The position numbers were made by a program, and so were the translations under genes. The notes under the pieces are model-generated. The model searched no databases, was not told where the DNA came from, and saw nothing but the letters and a program-made list of their open reading frames with translations. A stretch of 56,909 nucleotides of DNA from Erwinia typographi (GTDB lineage: Bacteria; Pseudomonadota; Gammaproteobacteria; Enterobacterales; Enterobacteriaceae), in NCBI RefSeq assembly GCF_000773975.1, contig NZ_JRUQ01000014.1, forward strand, positions 1 to 56,909, written 5' to 3'. Below, piece by piece: positions 35,068 through 44,226 of the stretch (position 1 is the stretch's first letter; each line of letters begins with the position of its first letter).

Positions 35068-35880
35068 TTAATGTTGATCCCGACGGATAAAATATGACCG
35101 CAGGAAAAAAATTACGGCAAAAACAAACAACCAGGCGAAAAGCTGTATACCTGATGGTGATGCGGTATATCCCAGAAGGGTATGAGCAAGACTTCCTGCC
35201 CAGCTGCTGTCAGAAAGAAGAAATGAGGTGTCCCATATCTGCCATCCCAGCATCGGTAACATATCAATACTGGCAAGAATACCAGCAGCCTGACTGGCAA
35301 GCCCCGCAGCAATACACATCAGGAGGACGTTACTGGCAGCAAACAGTTTTCGTAAGGAAATAAAAACCAGCCCCGAATACACGCCCCATGAAACAAGTAC
35401 CCCAAGCAGCACCCCCGCAACACCGCCGGCGAACATACCGACACCAGCACTTCCAGTGAGCGTCAGAGACAGACTGTAAAGAAACAGAACAACCTCTGTA
35501 CCTTCGCGAAGCACGGTGAGAGCGACAAGGATTGCGATGGAAGAGTAGCCATCTTTTTCAGCCAGCAGGCTTTCCGTTTCCCGGGAGCAGAAACCGGCGT
35601 ACCGTTTTCCACTGGCAAACATCCACAACACCTGCCACGACAGCATTAAAACGGCCAGCAACAGAACGGCGGCGCTGAATAACTCCAGTCCCCGTCCGTC
35701 CAGCATGCTTTCCAGGTGTTCGGTGAATAATGCCAGGATGACAGCCCCACCAACACCAGCCAGTATACCCACCAGAATGTATTTACGGACAGGGACGCCT
35801 CTGCAGGCCGCAAGAATAACCGCAATAATCAATCCGGCTTCCAGTACCTCTCTGAAAACAATGACCAGCGCCGCCAGCAC
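35068..35880 (-). CDS. FTR1-family iron permease (FtrC/FetM-like)
   Basis: 270 aa with about seven membrane helices. Two FTR1 glutamate motifs, REVLEAG near residue 10 and REGTEVV near residue 122, form the iron path. It starts at a GTG with AGGA about 9 bases upstream, 4 bases after the cupredoxin stop. Together with P19 and cupredoxin this matches the FtrABC/FetMP group of ferrous/ferric iron importers. Localised to the inner membrane. Confidence 0.92.
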   Translation of the reverse strand: MLAALVIVFREVLEAGLIIAVILAACRGVPVRKYILVGILAGVGGAVILALFTEHLESMLDGRGLELFSAAVLLLAVLMLSWQVLWMFASGKRYAGFCSRETESLLAEKDGYSSIAILVALTVLREGTEVVLFLYSLSLTLTGSAGVGMFAGGVAGVLLGVLVSWGVYSGLVFISLRKLFAASNVLLMCIAAGLASQAAGILASIDMLPMLGWQIWDTSFLLSDSSWAGSLAHTLLGYTASPSGIQLFAWLFVFAVIFFLRSYFIRRDQH

Positions 35881-35884
35881 AGTT

Positions 35885-36226
35885 TTATTCCTCCCTGACT
35901 GTCAACCATCCGCTGTAACCAGACAGACTGTAATCATCAAAAAAACGGTATTTACCGGGACGAAGGGGGCCGGCAAAGACTGAGACAGTCTTTCCCTGTG
36001 GGGTTATTTTCTCAAATTTCATATCATAACTCTCCAGTTCAGCAACCCGGCTGCTTATGTTTGTCATCCGGATGTTCAGTTTCTTACCGGCGAAAGCCGT
36101 CAGCTCATTAGGTAAAAATCCGCTGTCAGTAAGCGTTATTGGCAAAACTGTACGCTCTGATATTTCATCCACAGAAGGCAAGGCAAAAAGGAGCAGTAAG
36201 AAACCCACAGCCAGCAATACTTTCAT
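35885..36226 (-). CDS. cupredoxin-domain periplasmic protein (FtrB-like)
   Basis: 113 aa with an N-terminal signal/anchor (MKVLLAVGFLLLLFALP). The rest is one cupredoxin-like beta-sandwich with LTDSGFLPNELTAFAGKK and RPGKYRFF. The usual Cys ligand of blue copper proteins is absent, as in other FtrB-like members. It is the first gene of the iron operon and probably works with FTR1 and P19 in iron oxidation or handover. Confidence 0.85.
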   Translation of the reverse strand: MKVLLAVGFLLLLFALPSVDEISERTVLPITLTDSGFLPNELTAFAGKKLNIRMTNISSRVAELESYDMKFEKITPQGKTVSVFAGPLRPGKYRFFDDYSLSGYSGWLTVREE

Positions 36227-36744
36227 CTGAATAAATCCCTGAATGAAAATCAGCTGCAGAGTGCCTTAGTGTATGAGAGACTGGCAAGAATATTGATAAT
36301 AAAAACCATCATCATTTAACTGTTGTTGAACGTAGCACCTCATGGGCGTTCGCCGCGTGCTTAATCCGCCCTATTCGATCACGGATTGGCATCGAAGTTC
36401 GATCAGCGATTCGCCTCTGGGCGGCCGTTTGGTTTTTTCGACAGAAATTTGGCCGGTTTATAAAGAAAGTTCAGCCAGTGAATATTTGAATAATATCCTC
36501 GGCAGCTGCCTTTCGAAATGCCGTCCTTATTGATGGCTTTAAGAAAGTCCTCACAACTTTGCGCATCCTTTTGATTTATGACCTGTAGGGAAGCATTACA
36601 TTTATTGAATTGCATCAGGCGAGATGCGGTATTTTTTGGTTATTACCTTTGCCGTCGAAAAAAAACGCCGATGGTTAAGGTCACGCCACGCACTGGTTTT
36701 TTATGCGCAACAACCGTTTTCCATTAATTATAAATACTGGTTTT
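36227..36744. other. intergenic with decayed sequence left of IS3
   Basis: About 500 bases. The first 100 should hold the iron operon promoter. The remainder has only short frames on both strands that I cannot assign (one at 36403-36615 on the minus strand has 70 residues with three Cys and no family). It looks like decayed or non-coding DNA next to the IS element. Confidence 0.4.
36294..36317 (-). promoter_or_regulatory. weak Fur-box-like stretch upstream of iron operon
   Basis: The sequence TTGATAATAAAAACCATCAT resembles an imperfect array of Fur hexamers (GATAAT, then CATCAT). It lies about 70 bases upstream of the cupredoxin start. Iron-uptake genes of this family are often Fur-regulated, so a site is expected here. 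The match is only partial. Confidence 0.25.
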
Positions 36745-36762
36745 TGAATCGCCACGGATAAT

Positions 36763-37611
36763 CTAGACACTTCCGAGCCGTTGATAATACTGGTTTTCAT
36801 ATTCTGTCGGTGACATCTGAACGCTAGAACCATGCCGACGCTTACTGTTATAAAACATTTCGATGTAATCAAAAATATCGCTGCGGGCTTCTTCCCGCGT
36901 TCCGTAGATCTTTTTCTTTATCCGTTCGCGTTTCAACAACTGGAAAAAGCTTCCTGCAACCGCATTATCGTGGCAGTTACCGCGACGGCTCATACTCCCC
37001 TCCAGGCCGTTTGATTTCAGGAACGACTGCCACTCATGGCTTGTGTTCTGACTGCCCTGATCCGAATGAACCAGCACCTGTTTTTGGGGATTACGCCGCC
37101 ATACAGCCATCAGCAGTGCGTTCAGGACAATGTCCTTTGTCATCCGGGATTGCATTGACCAGCCGATAACCTTGCGTGAGAACAGATCAACAACCACGGC
37201 AAGATACAACCAGCCTTCGTGGGTCCTGATGTGGGTTATGTCCGTAACCCAACGCTCATCTGGAGCATCCGGATTGAACTGTCGCTGAAGCCTGTTAGGC
37301 GACACGATACTGACCTCGCTTTTGCGTGCCCGCGGGCTGCGGTAATCGACTTGAGACTTTATCCCGACTCGTTTCTTCAGTCGCCAGACTCTGTTCACTC
37401 CGCACTGTTGCCCGGTGTCCCGCAGTTCCAGATGGATCTGGCGATAGCCATAAACGCATCCCGATTCCAGCCAGAACTGTTTAAGCTTTCCTGTCAGCCT
37501 CAGATCTACCTGATGGCGTTGCGAATGCGGCTTCAGAAGCCAGGTGTAAAAGCCACTTGGATGAACATTCAGCACCCGACAGAGCAGGCGAGCAGGCGAA
37601 CAGGCCAGCAA
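36763..37611 (-). pseudogene. IS3 orfB transposase with catalytic Glu-to-Gly change
   Basis: 282-residue frame with an rve integrase core: WVTDITHI (first Asp), HSDQGSQ (second Asp), and then NAVAGSFF where the family has NAVAESFF. The third catalytic residue Glu is therefore Gly (codon GGA for GAA). The frame is otherwise long and well conserved. The A-rich programmed frameshift zone before it is also changed. The protein should have no strand-transfer activity. Confidence 0.9.
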
Positions 37612-37628
37612 CGGGTGTTGTAACGGAT

Positions 37629-37916
37629 AAAGGAGTACCTCAGTCAGACAGTCTTGCGAAGTACGCAGCGTTTTTTTAATATGTCCCGTTCGTAGGTAAC
37701 TCGCTTCAGCTCTTTCTGGAGACGGCGGATATCGGCCTAAGCATCGGACTGTTCTTTATTAGTGGAAGAATCCGGACCGTACTTCTTTATCCAGGAGTAA
37801 AGGCTATGGGTGGTGATGTCGAGTCGTGTTGCAACGCTGGAAACAGAATTGCCGCGACCAACAACCTGTTTGAGCGCCTCAATTTTAAACTCGTCGGGAT
37901 AACGCTTAAGGCTCAT
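37629..37916 (-). pseudogene. IS3 orfA with internal stop codon
   Basis: Starts MSLKRYPDEFKIEALK at 37916 with a helix-turn-helix (VATRLDITTHSLYSW). The reading frame meets a TAG at 37737-37739 in place of Gln (SDA-stop-ADIRRLQ). After the stop it continues LQKELKRVTYERDILKK, with the leucine-zipper still readable. The zone toward orfB also carries a frame change. The gene is dead by at least two lesions. Confidence 0.85.
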
Positions 37917-38059
37917 GAGCGCCTCTTTTTTTATACAGTTTAAATGACTCTGAGATATCTAATAAATCCGTAGCGATTCAATATCTCTTAAAGTTTAAAC
38001 CCGGCCAAAACCTTCAGGTTATCCTGAAGATTTAAAAATACTTTTACTTAGGCTGTAAA

Positions 38060-38182
38060 TCATGTTTGGCTAAACCAACTCACCTCTTCTCCCCTTACAA
38101 CTATACATGTGCTGCGTGGATAAAGTTCAAGTAACTCCCGAACAGTGTCGGGACGAAGTAACTGAATCTGTTGTTTATCCAC
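38060..38182 (-). CDS. short unassigned ORF, 40 aa
   Basis: A GTG-initiated frame, VDKQQIQLLRPDTV through CIVVRGEEVSW to a stop, lies 14 bases after the GntR gene on the same strand. It has a mixed hydrophobic and charged composition that looks protein-like. It may be a fragment of a lost gene or a real small ORF. No family recognised. Confidence 0.3.
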   Translation of the reverse strand: MDKQQIQLLRPDTVRELLELYPRSTCIVVRGEEVSWFSQT

Positions 38183-38196
38183 CTTCAATCTTCTTG

Positions 38197-38895
38197 TTAT
38201 TTAGGTAGTGTTCTTGTTGGCGCTACTTTAATCATAGCATCCAGCATGACATCACGAGTTTGATGAAGATGATCCGTTAATATTGTAATGGCACTATTGG
38301 CATCATTAGTCAGAATTGCCTTCAACATTTCATTATGATCGGTGTTACGTTGTCCTTCTTCAGCGCTCACCGGCAGCAAAACGCGTTGATAAATAGAGAA
38401 GGCTTCAGCCAGTTGCTTAATAATCAGAAACAGCCACTTACTGCCGCAATTCTCCATCATAATAAAGTTAAAATCTTCATGTCTTGTGTGCCATTCTGGA
38501 TTAAGTTTAGTGGGATCTTCGATAAGCGTCTGCGGCGTATTTACCAGCCGATGATTGGCGGCAACAAGGCGTGCTTGCCACTCCACATCGTGGGTTTCGA
38601 TGGATTTACGCAGCGCGATGCTCTCGAAAACGATGCGTTGCTCGGTGAGGTCACGAAGTTCACCTGCATCAAGTCCGCGCACGCTAAACCCCTGTTGCGG
38701 TGCAACATCCACAAGCAATTCGCCAGCAAGACGGCTGAGCGCTTCACGAATGACATTCAGGCTGACTTCGAATCGATGGGCCAGATCAGAAATCTTAAGT
38801 TTGTTTCCCGGCATGAGTTGTCCGGTGAGAATCAGTTCCCTGATACGTGCATAGATCGTCTCATTAAGCGATCTACCCTCCTTGAGAGCCTTCAT
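38197..38895 (-). CDS. GntR/FCD-family transcriptional regulator
   Basis: 232 aa. An N-terminal winged helix-turn-helix (YARIRELILTGQLMPG, SLNVIREALSRLAGE) is followed by an FCD ligand domain with HEDFNFIMMENCG and DHNEMLKAILTND. FCD members usually bind organic acids via a metal. It is divergent from the catabolic operon with a 190-base intergenic region, so it most likely represses that operon until a pathway acid is present. The ATG at 38895 has GGAG about 7 bases upstream. Confidence 0.9.
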   Translation of the reverse strand: MKALKEGRSLNETIYARIRELILTGQLMPGNKLKISDLAHRFEVSLNVIREALSRLAGELLVDVAPQQGFSVRGLDAGELRDLTEQRIVFESIALRKSIETHDVEWQARLVAANHRLVNTPQTLIEDPTKLNPEWHTRHEDFNFIMMENCGSKWLFLIIKQLAEAFSIYQRVLLPVSAEEGQRNTDHNEMLKAILTNDANSAITILTDHLHQTRDVMLDAMIKVAPTRTLPK

Positions 38896-38919
38896 GATGA
38901 TCTCCAAAATTTAATTATA

Positions 38920-38931
38920 TCAATAAATTGA
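38920..38931. promoter_or_regulatory. candidate GntR operator half-palindrome
   Basis: TCAATAAATTGA has 5-base inverted arms around a 2-base centre. It lies in the divergent promoter region of the GntR gene and the catabolic operon. A second TTCAA/TTGAA pair follows just to the right. GntR/FCD operators are short palindromes of this type, but the consensus here is unknown. Confidence 0.25.
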
Positions 38932-39088
38932 GTTCAATAAATCCATAATTTGTTGAATCATAGCACAAGGATTATTAAAAAGACATTCATACTAAAAACC
39001 TATATTTAACAAAAAAATCCATTTTTATCTTTAAAAAAGGTTTTTCCTGCGTATTATCAGTTTCAACGCCAAACTGACAGGAATCTGT

Positions 39089-39904
39089 ATGACTTATTCA
39101 CTGAAGCACTCTTCGTTTGATTTTGAAGATATAAAGGTTGGCTACTTCACCGCCGGAGAAGGGCTGCCAGTAATGATGATCCACGGTTCTGGCCCGGGAG
39201 CATCCAGCCTGGGAAACTGGAGCAAAGTGTTGAAGCCTCTTAGCCAGCGCTACCGGGTTTATGCAATGGATTTGGTTGGATTTGGTACCAGCGACCGTAA
39301 ACCAACTCAACCCTATTTTGACTTTTCGTTGTGGGTCAGACAGGCAAAAGCCATGCTGGACCTGATCGATGTGCCACAGATTGGGGTTATTGGCCATTCA
39401 CTTTCAGCCGCTATTGCCCTGCAACTTGCTTCAGCTGACCAACGGATTCGTGCCGTACTAACAACCGGTGCTATTGGCGCACCTTTCGCGGTCAGTGATG
39501 CCACTAAACGAGTCTGGCGCAGTCCGGCCAACCGTGATGAATTAGTGGCCACCCTGAGCACTCTAATTCATGACAGGTCGATTATTGATGAGGCCTACAT
39601 TGCAAACCGTGAACCTGTTGTCTTTTCACCCGGTTATGGTGATTATTTTAATGAGATGTTTACCGGTCATCCTGAACAATATGTTGAGCAGACCACACTC
39701 AGCGATGACACTCTTTCTGCGATTACTTGTCCGGTTGTGATGCTGCATGGCCGGGAAGATATTCCGTTTCCGGCTAAAACCTCAGAGATTCTGGCAAGTA
39801 AAATTAATCACGCAGATTTAACCCTTCTTCATCATTGTTCGCATTCAGTAGCGTTTGAACGCAGTGATGCATTCCTCGCCGCTGCATATCATCTTTTTAA
39901 TTAA
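39089..39904 (+). CDS. alpha/beta hydrolase, meta-cleavage product hydrolase type
   Basis: 271 aa. HGSGPGAS and GNW near residues 32-44 form the oxyanion region typical of MhpC/XylF-type C-C hydrolases. The nucleophile is Ser104 in GHSLSAA. Asp lies in HGREDIPFP and His in CSHSVAFE. Such enzymes cut the ring-opened product of an extradiol dioxygenase, which fits the LigB-like gene downstream. A deformylase role (as in nicotinate degradation) is an alternative. First gene of the rightward operon. Confidence 0.85.
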   Translation: MTYSLKHSSFDFEDIKVGYFTAGEGLPVMMIHGSGPGASSLGNWSKVLKPLSQRYRVYAMDLVGFGTSDRKPTQPYFDFSLWVRQAKAMLDLIDVPQIGVIGHSLSAAIALQLASADQRIRAVLTTGAIGAPFAVSDATKRVWRSPANRDELVATLSTLIHDRSIIDEAYIANREPVVFSPGYGDYFNEMFTGHPEQYVEQTTLSDDTLSAITCPVVMLHGREDIPFPAKTSEILASKINHADLTLLHHCSHSVAFERSDAFLAAAYHLFN

Positions 39905-40041
39905 CAATTAATCGAAAGGAGTTATCACGGAAACTAATTAACGGGTTACAACAACGTCAGATTTATACATCGCCTTTTATTAGTGAAATGCCTTTTCATA
40001 AGGTCTCTTTCGCCTGAGTTTTACCAAACGAGGAAATAATA

Positions 40042-41130
40042 ATGGACTGGCTGTTCACATCTAAAAAGAAACCTGCATCTTTACGTGTGACCTGTTTAAT
40101 GGCTTCCCTGGTATTCTCTGCCTTTATTTCTGGGCAAGTCAAAGCCGAAGACGATCCATTGGTAGGATTGATCCCTGAAATAAAAGCAGAAAAACCCTTC
40201 AAGCTTGCCGTTACCGTTGTGCACCTGAACGATGATTTTTATAAAGGGATAATCTACGGCATCACCGATGAAGCAAAGCGTACGGGCGTTAACGTTGTTC
40301 AGGTGTCTGTCGCCGGAGCATACGGTAATGTTCGTGAGCAGTTCGCTCAGCTTGAAGCATTCAAAAGTATCGGGGCAAATGTGGCGGTGCTGGCACCTGC
40401 TGCTTACAACGGCTTCGACCCCATTATTAAATCCCTCAAAGCTTCAGGCATGAAAGTGGCGTCAGTGGGTATCCCGGTTAGTAGTAAAAACATCGATTTT
40501 GGTGTTCTTCAGGATGATATCTTCATTGGCAAACTCATGGCTGATGCGGTCTGTAAAGCAACTGCCGAACCGAAAACCGTAGCGATGATACCCGGCCCGG
40601 CGGGCGCTGAATGGGTGCGATTACGTTACGAGGGCTTCAGAGCCGAAGCAAAGAAATGCAGTAAGCCGGTGACGGTCATTGATTCAGCGTTTGGTGGGGG
40701 TATCGATCTTCAGGAGGGGCTGGCAAAAGCGTCAGACCTGATGCTGCGTAACCCCAACATAAACTTCATCTATACCCCACAAATCACCCTCGGCATGGGG
40801 GCAGTTCAGGCTATCCGCCAGCAGCATCGCGATGCGGCAGTGGTCAGCTCGGCAATGGTCAAGCGCGCTGTGCCGATGGTTGAAGAGGGCAAAATGCTCG
40901 CGGTGGTTTCTGAACCTGGCATCATTATGGGACGTCTGATAGTGCAGTACGCCATTCGCGCCATGGACAATAAACCGCTGCCCAACCTCGCGCCAGCCGG
41001 CACAGATGGCCTCAGCTATCCCCATTTTAATGTCCCTAACAAAGTGCTTGATAAGAGCAACGTGGATACCCATCCCTTTGAAACTTACGAGATTGCCCCG
41101 GCGGACTGGAAAGTCCCGGCCATGCAGTAA
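40042..41130 (+). CDS. periplasmic binding protein, sugar-type ABC transporter
   Basis: 362 aa with a signal peptide ending near VKA-EDD. The rest has the peripla_BP_4 (ribose/galactose-binding) fold: a VVHLNDDFYKGIIYG start strand, ALGxN-like VLAPAAYNGFD, and PGPAGAEWVR. The family mostly binds sugars but also some ring compounds. GAGGAAAT precedes the ATG. It lies upstream of its ATPase and permease, the normal RbsBAC-type layout with the binding protein first. Confidence 0.85.
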   Translation: MDWLFTSKKKPASLRVTCLMASLVFSAFISGQVKAEDDPLVGLIPEIKAEKPFKLAVTVVHLNDDFYKGIIYGITDEAKRTGVNVVQVSVAGAYGNVREQFAQLEAFKSIGANVAVLAPAAYNGFDPIIKSLKASGMKVASVGIPVSSKNIDFGVLQDDIFIGKLMADAVCKATAEPKTVAMIPGPAGAEWVRLRYEGFRAEAKKCSKPVTVIDSAFGGGIDLQEGLAKASDLMLRNPNINFIYTPQITLGMGAVQAIRQQHRDAAVVSSAMVKRAVPMVEEGKMLAVVSEPGIIMGRLIVQYAIRAMDNKPLPNLAPAGTDGLSYPHFNVPNKVLDKSNVDTHPFETYEIAPADWKVPAMQ

Positions 41131-41151
41131 CGTGATATAGGGAGCGTGAAG

Positions 41152-42744
41152 ATGCAAAACGTACAGACAATTGCACCGAATGAAGCGCCGCTGCTGCGCA
41201 TCAGCGGGCTGTCGAAGTGCTTTGGCGCAACGCAGGCGTTGAGCAAGGTGTCACTTCAGGTCGCCGCAGGGGAAATTCACTGTGTGCTGGGTGAAAACGG
41301 TGCCGGAAAATCGACCATTGGCAAAATTGTCAGTGGCCTTTACTCCGCGGATGAGGGCAGCATCTGGTTCGATGAAAAACCGGTTGCCTTCAGCAGTTCA
41401 CGTGAGGCTCGCACGGCCGGCATCGTGATGGTCTATCAGGAACTGTCGCTGGCACCCAGTTTGTCTGTACGTGCCAATCTGTGGCTTGGAGCCGAACGTG
41501 GGCGCAGCTTGCTCTCGTTCACCCGTCGCCGTCAGGAACAAGATCGCGCCGGAGAGGTGCTGCAACAACTGGGGCTGGCTGACATCGATATGGAGGTAGC
41601 AGTCAGCGCTTATCCGGTGGCGATCCAGCAACTAATTGAAATCGGCAAATCCCTGATGTCTGACCCTAAAGTCATTATTTTTGACGAACCTACGGCCATG
41701 CTTGGCGCAGTAGAGAAAGAGAAGTTCTTTGCTGTGCTACGCAGGCTGCGCACTGAAGGTATCGCTTTAATGCTGGTCACACATCATATTGATGATGTTT
41801 TAGCGGTCAGCGATCGCGTCACCATTATGCGCAACGGTCAGGTGGTGGATGCCTTTGCCATCGGTAAGGAGACAAGCCCTGATTACATCGTGTCACGACT
41901 AACGGGTAAACCGCCGGGTAGTCACCGTTTCGCGCATAAAGGCGGCAAAAGTTTTCCACCGCTGCTCGATTTCGAGAATCTTCCGATCAGCGGCGGTGGC
42001 AATCGGGTATTCAGTGTCGGACGCGGAGAAATTCTTGGCATTTACGGTGTAGTAGGCTGCGGCGGCGACCGGCTCCTGCAGAATCTGGTGGGATTCATCC
42101 CCACTCCGCGAGAGGCCTCGGTTCGTTTTCAGCTCGATGGCTATCCGTGGCGCCCGACAAGCGTGGCAGCGGCGCTGAAAGGCGGTGTGGCCTGGCTGCC
42201 TGCAGGACGCTCGAGCAATGGAGTCTATCCAACGCTGTCCATTGCCGACAACCTGATGATGACGCAGTTGAGAAATTTTTCACACGGCGGCTTCATTCAT
42301 ACCGGAAAAAGCGACATGCGCGCAGGAGAGATATTACAAGCTTGTGGCGTGAAGTTTGGCGATCAGTGTGACCTGCTGACCAGCCTGAGCGGGGGGAATC
42401 AGCAAAAGGTATTGCTGGCACGCGCAATGGCCAATGCCAGCAAGCTGCTGGTGCTGGAAGAACCCACGGCCGGCGTCGATCTTGGCGCGAAACATGAAAT
42501 CCATCAGCGTATCAGGGCGCTGGCAGCGACAGGCGTCTCAGTCATCATGCTGTCCAGCGATCTCGCAGAAACGCTGTCGCTGTGCGATACCGTATGGACG
42601 CTGTTTCATGGCGCTGTAGTCAATACCTATCATGCCCCGGATGAACACGACAAAGCCGCCATCATCGCGGACGTTGTGGGGCAGCTCGCATCTGATGAGG
42701 ATCTTTATTCTTCCCGTAATCGTGTTAACCAGGAGTCGAAATAA
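41152..42744 (+). CDS. RbsA/MglA-type ABC ATPase (two nucleotide-binding domains)
   Basis: 530 aa. The first domain has GENGAGKST and DEPTAM. The second P-loop is degenerate (YGVVGCGGDRLL) as in RbsA, while LSGGNQQKVLLARAM and LEEPTAGVD are intact. The ATG at 41152 is preferred to a GTG two codons earlier because GGGAG lies about 7 bases upstream. Drives import with the neighbouring permease. Confidence 0.9.
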   Translation: MQNVQTIAPNEAPLLRISGLSKCFGATQALSKVSLQVAAGEIHCVLGENGAGKSTIGKIVSGLYSADEGSIWFDEKPVAFSSSREARTAGIVMVYQELSLAPSLSVRANLWLGAERGRSLLSFTRRRQEQDRAGEVLQQLGLADIDMEVAVSAYPVAIQQLIEIGKSLMSDPKVIIFDEPTAMLGAVEKEKFFAVLRRLRTEGIALMLVTHHIDDVLAVSDRVTIMRNGQVVDAFAIGKETSPDYIVSRLTGKPPGSHRFAHKGGKSFPPLLDFENLPISGGGNRVFSVGRGEILGIYGVVGCGGDRLLQNLVGFIPTPREASVRFQLDGYPWRPTSVAAALKGGVAWLPAGRSSNGVYPTLSIADNLMMTQLRNFSHGGFIHTGKSDMRAGEILQACGVKFGDQCDLLTSLSGGNQQKVLLARAMANASKLLVLEEPTAGVDLGAKHEIHQRIRALAATGVSVIMLSSDLAETLSLCDTVWTLFHGAVVNTYHAPDEHDKAAIIADVVGQLASDEDLYSSRNRVNQESK

Positions 42745-43724
42745 TGAATACCAGTCGGGATGCTAGCCTGATCGGCGGTGAAAAGCCGGAAAAAAAACCA
42801 AAATTCTCGATGTCGGACTGGATGCTACCTCTACTGATTGTCGTGGTTGCAGCCGTAACGGGCGTTATCCAGCCGCGCTTTCTTTCGGTCAGCAACGGCA
42901 TCAATCTTGCCTGCCAGCTGGCACCCCTTTTGATTTTGTCGCTGGGACAGGCGGTGGCTGTAATAAGGGGTGGACTGGATCTGTCTCTCTCATCAGCCAT
43001 GTCTCTCGCCGGTGTAGCAGGCGTACTGGTGATGAATCACCTAGGTATTCCGGCAGGACTGCTGGTCATGCTGTTAGTTGGCGCGATAACAGGTGCGGTA
43101 TCGGGCATGTTGATCTCTTTTTTCAACACTTCACCGCTGGTTATCACACTTGGCATGCTGTCAGTCGCCCAGGCCTTAGCGTTAATATTCTCGGGAGGCG
43201 TACCGATCTATGACGTACCTGCCGCCTATATTGATGCGGTCGGCTACAGCACGATGCTGGGATTACCACTGATGGTGTGGATCGCTATTGCATTAACGGT
43301 GGCGATAGGCGCTCTGCTGAAGTACACGCTGTTTGGCCGCTACGTTTATGCTATGGGGTCAAACGTTTCGGCTGCAGAAAAATCTGGCATTAATGTGCGT
43401 TTCAACACGGTACTGGTTTATATGGTAAGCGGATTTTGTGCCGGTACCGGAGCCATCATTCTTACCGCCTGGACCAGTTCGGCGCAGCCGATAGCCGCGG
43501 CCAGTCTGACACTTCAGTCACTGGCAGCTGTCGTGCTGGGTGGGGTCGCGCTTACCGGCGGAGCAGGAAACTTGCGTCAGGTCATCACTGGCGTGGTGGT
43601 ACTGACGCTGCTTTCTAATGTCATGAATATGGTAGGGGTCTCGGCGTATTACCAGACGCTGGCCGTCGGTATGGTCATTATTATTGCTGTTATTCTCGAC
43701 CGTTTTCGTCGTCAAAACGTGTAG
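42744..43724 (+). CDS. RbsC-type ABC permease
   Basis: 326 aa with about ten hydrophobic segments and the BPD_transp_2 hallmark GGLDLSLSSAMSLAG plus AVVLGGVALTGG near the end. Its ATG overlaps the ATPase stop by one base (TAATG). A single permease gene implies a homodimer. Confidence 0.92.
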   Translation: MNTSRDASLIGGEKPEKKPKFSMSDWMLPLLIVVVAAVTGVIQPRFLSVSNGINLACQLAPLLILSLGQAVAVIRGGLDLSLSSAMSLAGVAGVLVMNHLGIPAGLLVMLLVGAITGAVSGMLISFFNTSPLVITLGMLSVAQALALIFSGGVPIYDVPAAYIDAVGYSTMLGLPLMVWIAIALTVAIGALLKYTLFGRYVYAMGSNVSAAEKSGINVRFNTVLVYMVSGFCAGTGAIILTAWTSSAQPIAAASLTLQSLAAVVLGGVALTGGAGNLRQVITGVVVLTLLSNVMNMVGVSAYYQTLAVGMVIIIAVILDRFRRQNV

Positions 43725-43783
43725 TAAAACCTCAATTTTTTAAAATATGAATATTTATTAAGCCTGTCATAAGGAGAGTTGTT

Positions 43784-44200
43784 ATGTCTGCAAATGTTGA
43801 ATATATCAATCCAGAAAATACCAGCCCGGCGCAGGGACTATATTCCAACCTGACTAAGGTACGTGCAGGGGACCTTTATTTTATTTCTGGACAGCTGTCT
43901 GTAGGTTATGACGGTGAGGTTGTCGGAAAAGGTGATTTTGATGCGCAATTCAAACAGGTGTTTAAAAATCTGGGCGACGTCCTGACTACGGTAGGGTGTG
44001 ATTTTAATGACGTGGCGAAATTTAACACCTATCTGGTGGCATCACAGCATATCGATAATTTCATGAAGAACCGACGTGAATTATTTCCCAGCCTGTTTGC
44101 CACCTCTGACTATGCACCCAACACGCTGTTGGTTGTTGATCGACTGGTGAAAGAAGATTTTTTAATTGAAGTAGAAGCGGTCGCCCGCGTCCGCGATTAA
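43784..44200 (+). CDS. RidA/YjgF-family protein
   Basis: 138 aa, typical for Rid proteins. Features include the start NPENTSPAQGLYSN, FISGQLSV and VEAVARV at the end. Rid proteins hydrolyse reactive imine or enamine intermediates to release ammonia; the precise subtype cannot be set here. The usual active-site Arg of canonical RidA (in the R-NP-C region) is not clear. Its presence in the operon suggests that a nitrogen-containing intermediate arises. Confidence 0.85.
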   Translation: MSANVEYINPENTSPAQGLYSNLTKVRAGDLYFISGQLSVGYDGEVVGKGDFDAQFKQVFKNLGDVLTTVGCDFNDVAKFNTYLVASQHIDNFMKNRRELFPSLFATSDYAPNTLLVVDRLVKEDFLIEVEAVARVRD

Positions 44201-44226
44201 TTTACCCTGCTCAGGAAAGAGAATAC

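Larger units (their letters stand above)
36745..37980 (-). mobile_element. IS3-family insertion sequence (IS51-like group), inactive
   Basis: About 1,236 bp. The ends are related inverted repeats: TGAATCGCCACGGATAATCT at the left and the complement of TGAATCGCTACGGATTTATT at the right. It carries orfA and orfB on the minus strand. No clear target duplication is seen. Both ORFs carry damage (see features), so the copy cannot move by itself. The group assignment is from the transposase pattern and is inference. Confidence 0.85.

Noticed and set aside
36745..37980. IS3 insertion as a recent event
   Set aside because: No target duplication was found and both genes carry several inactivating changes.
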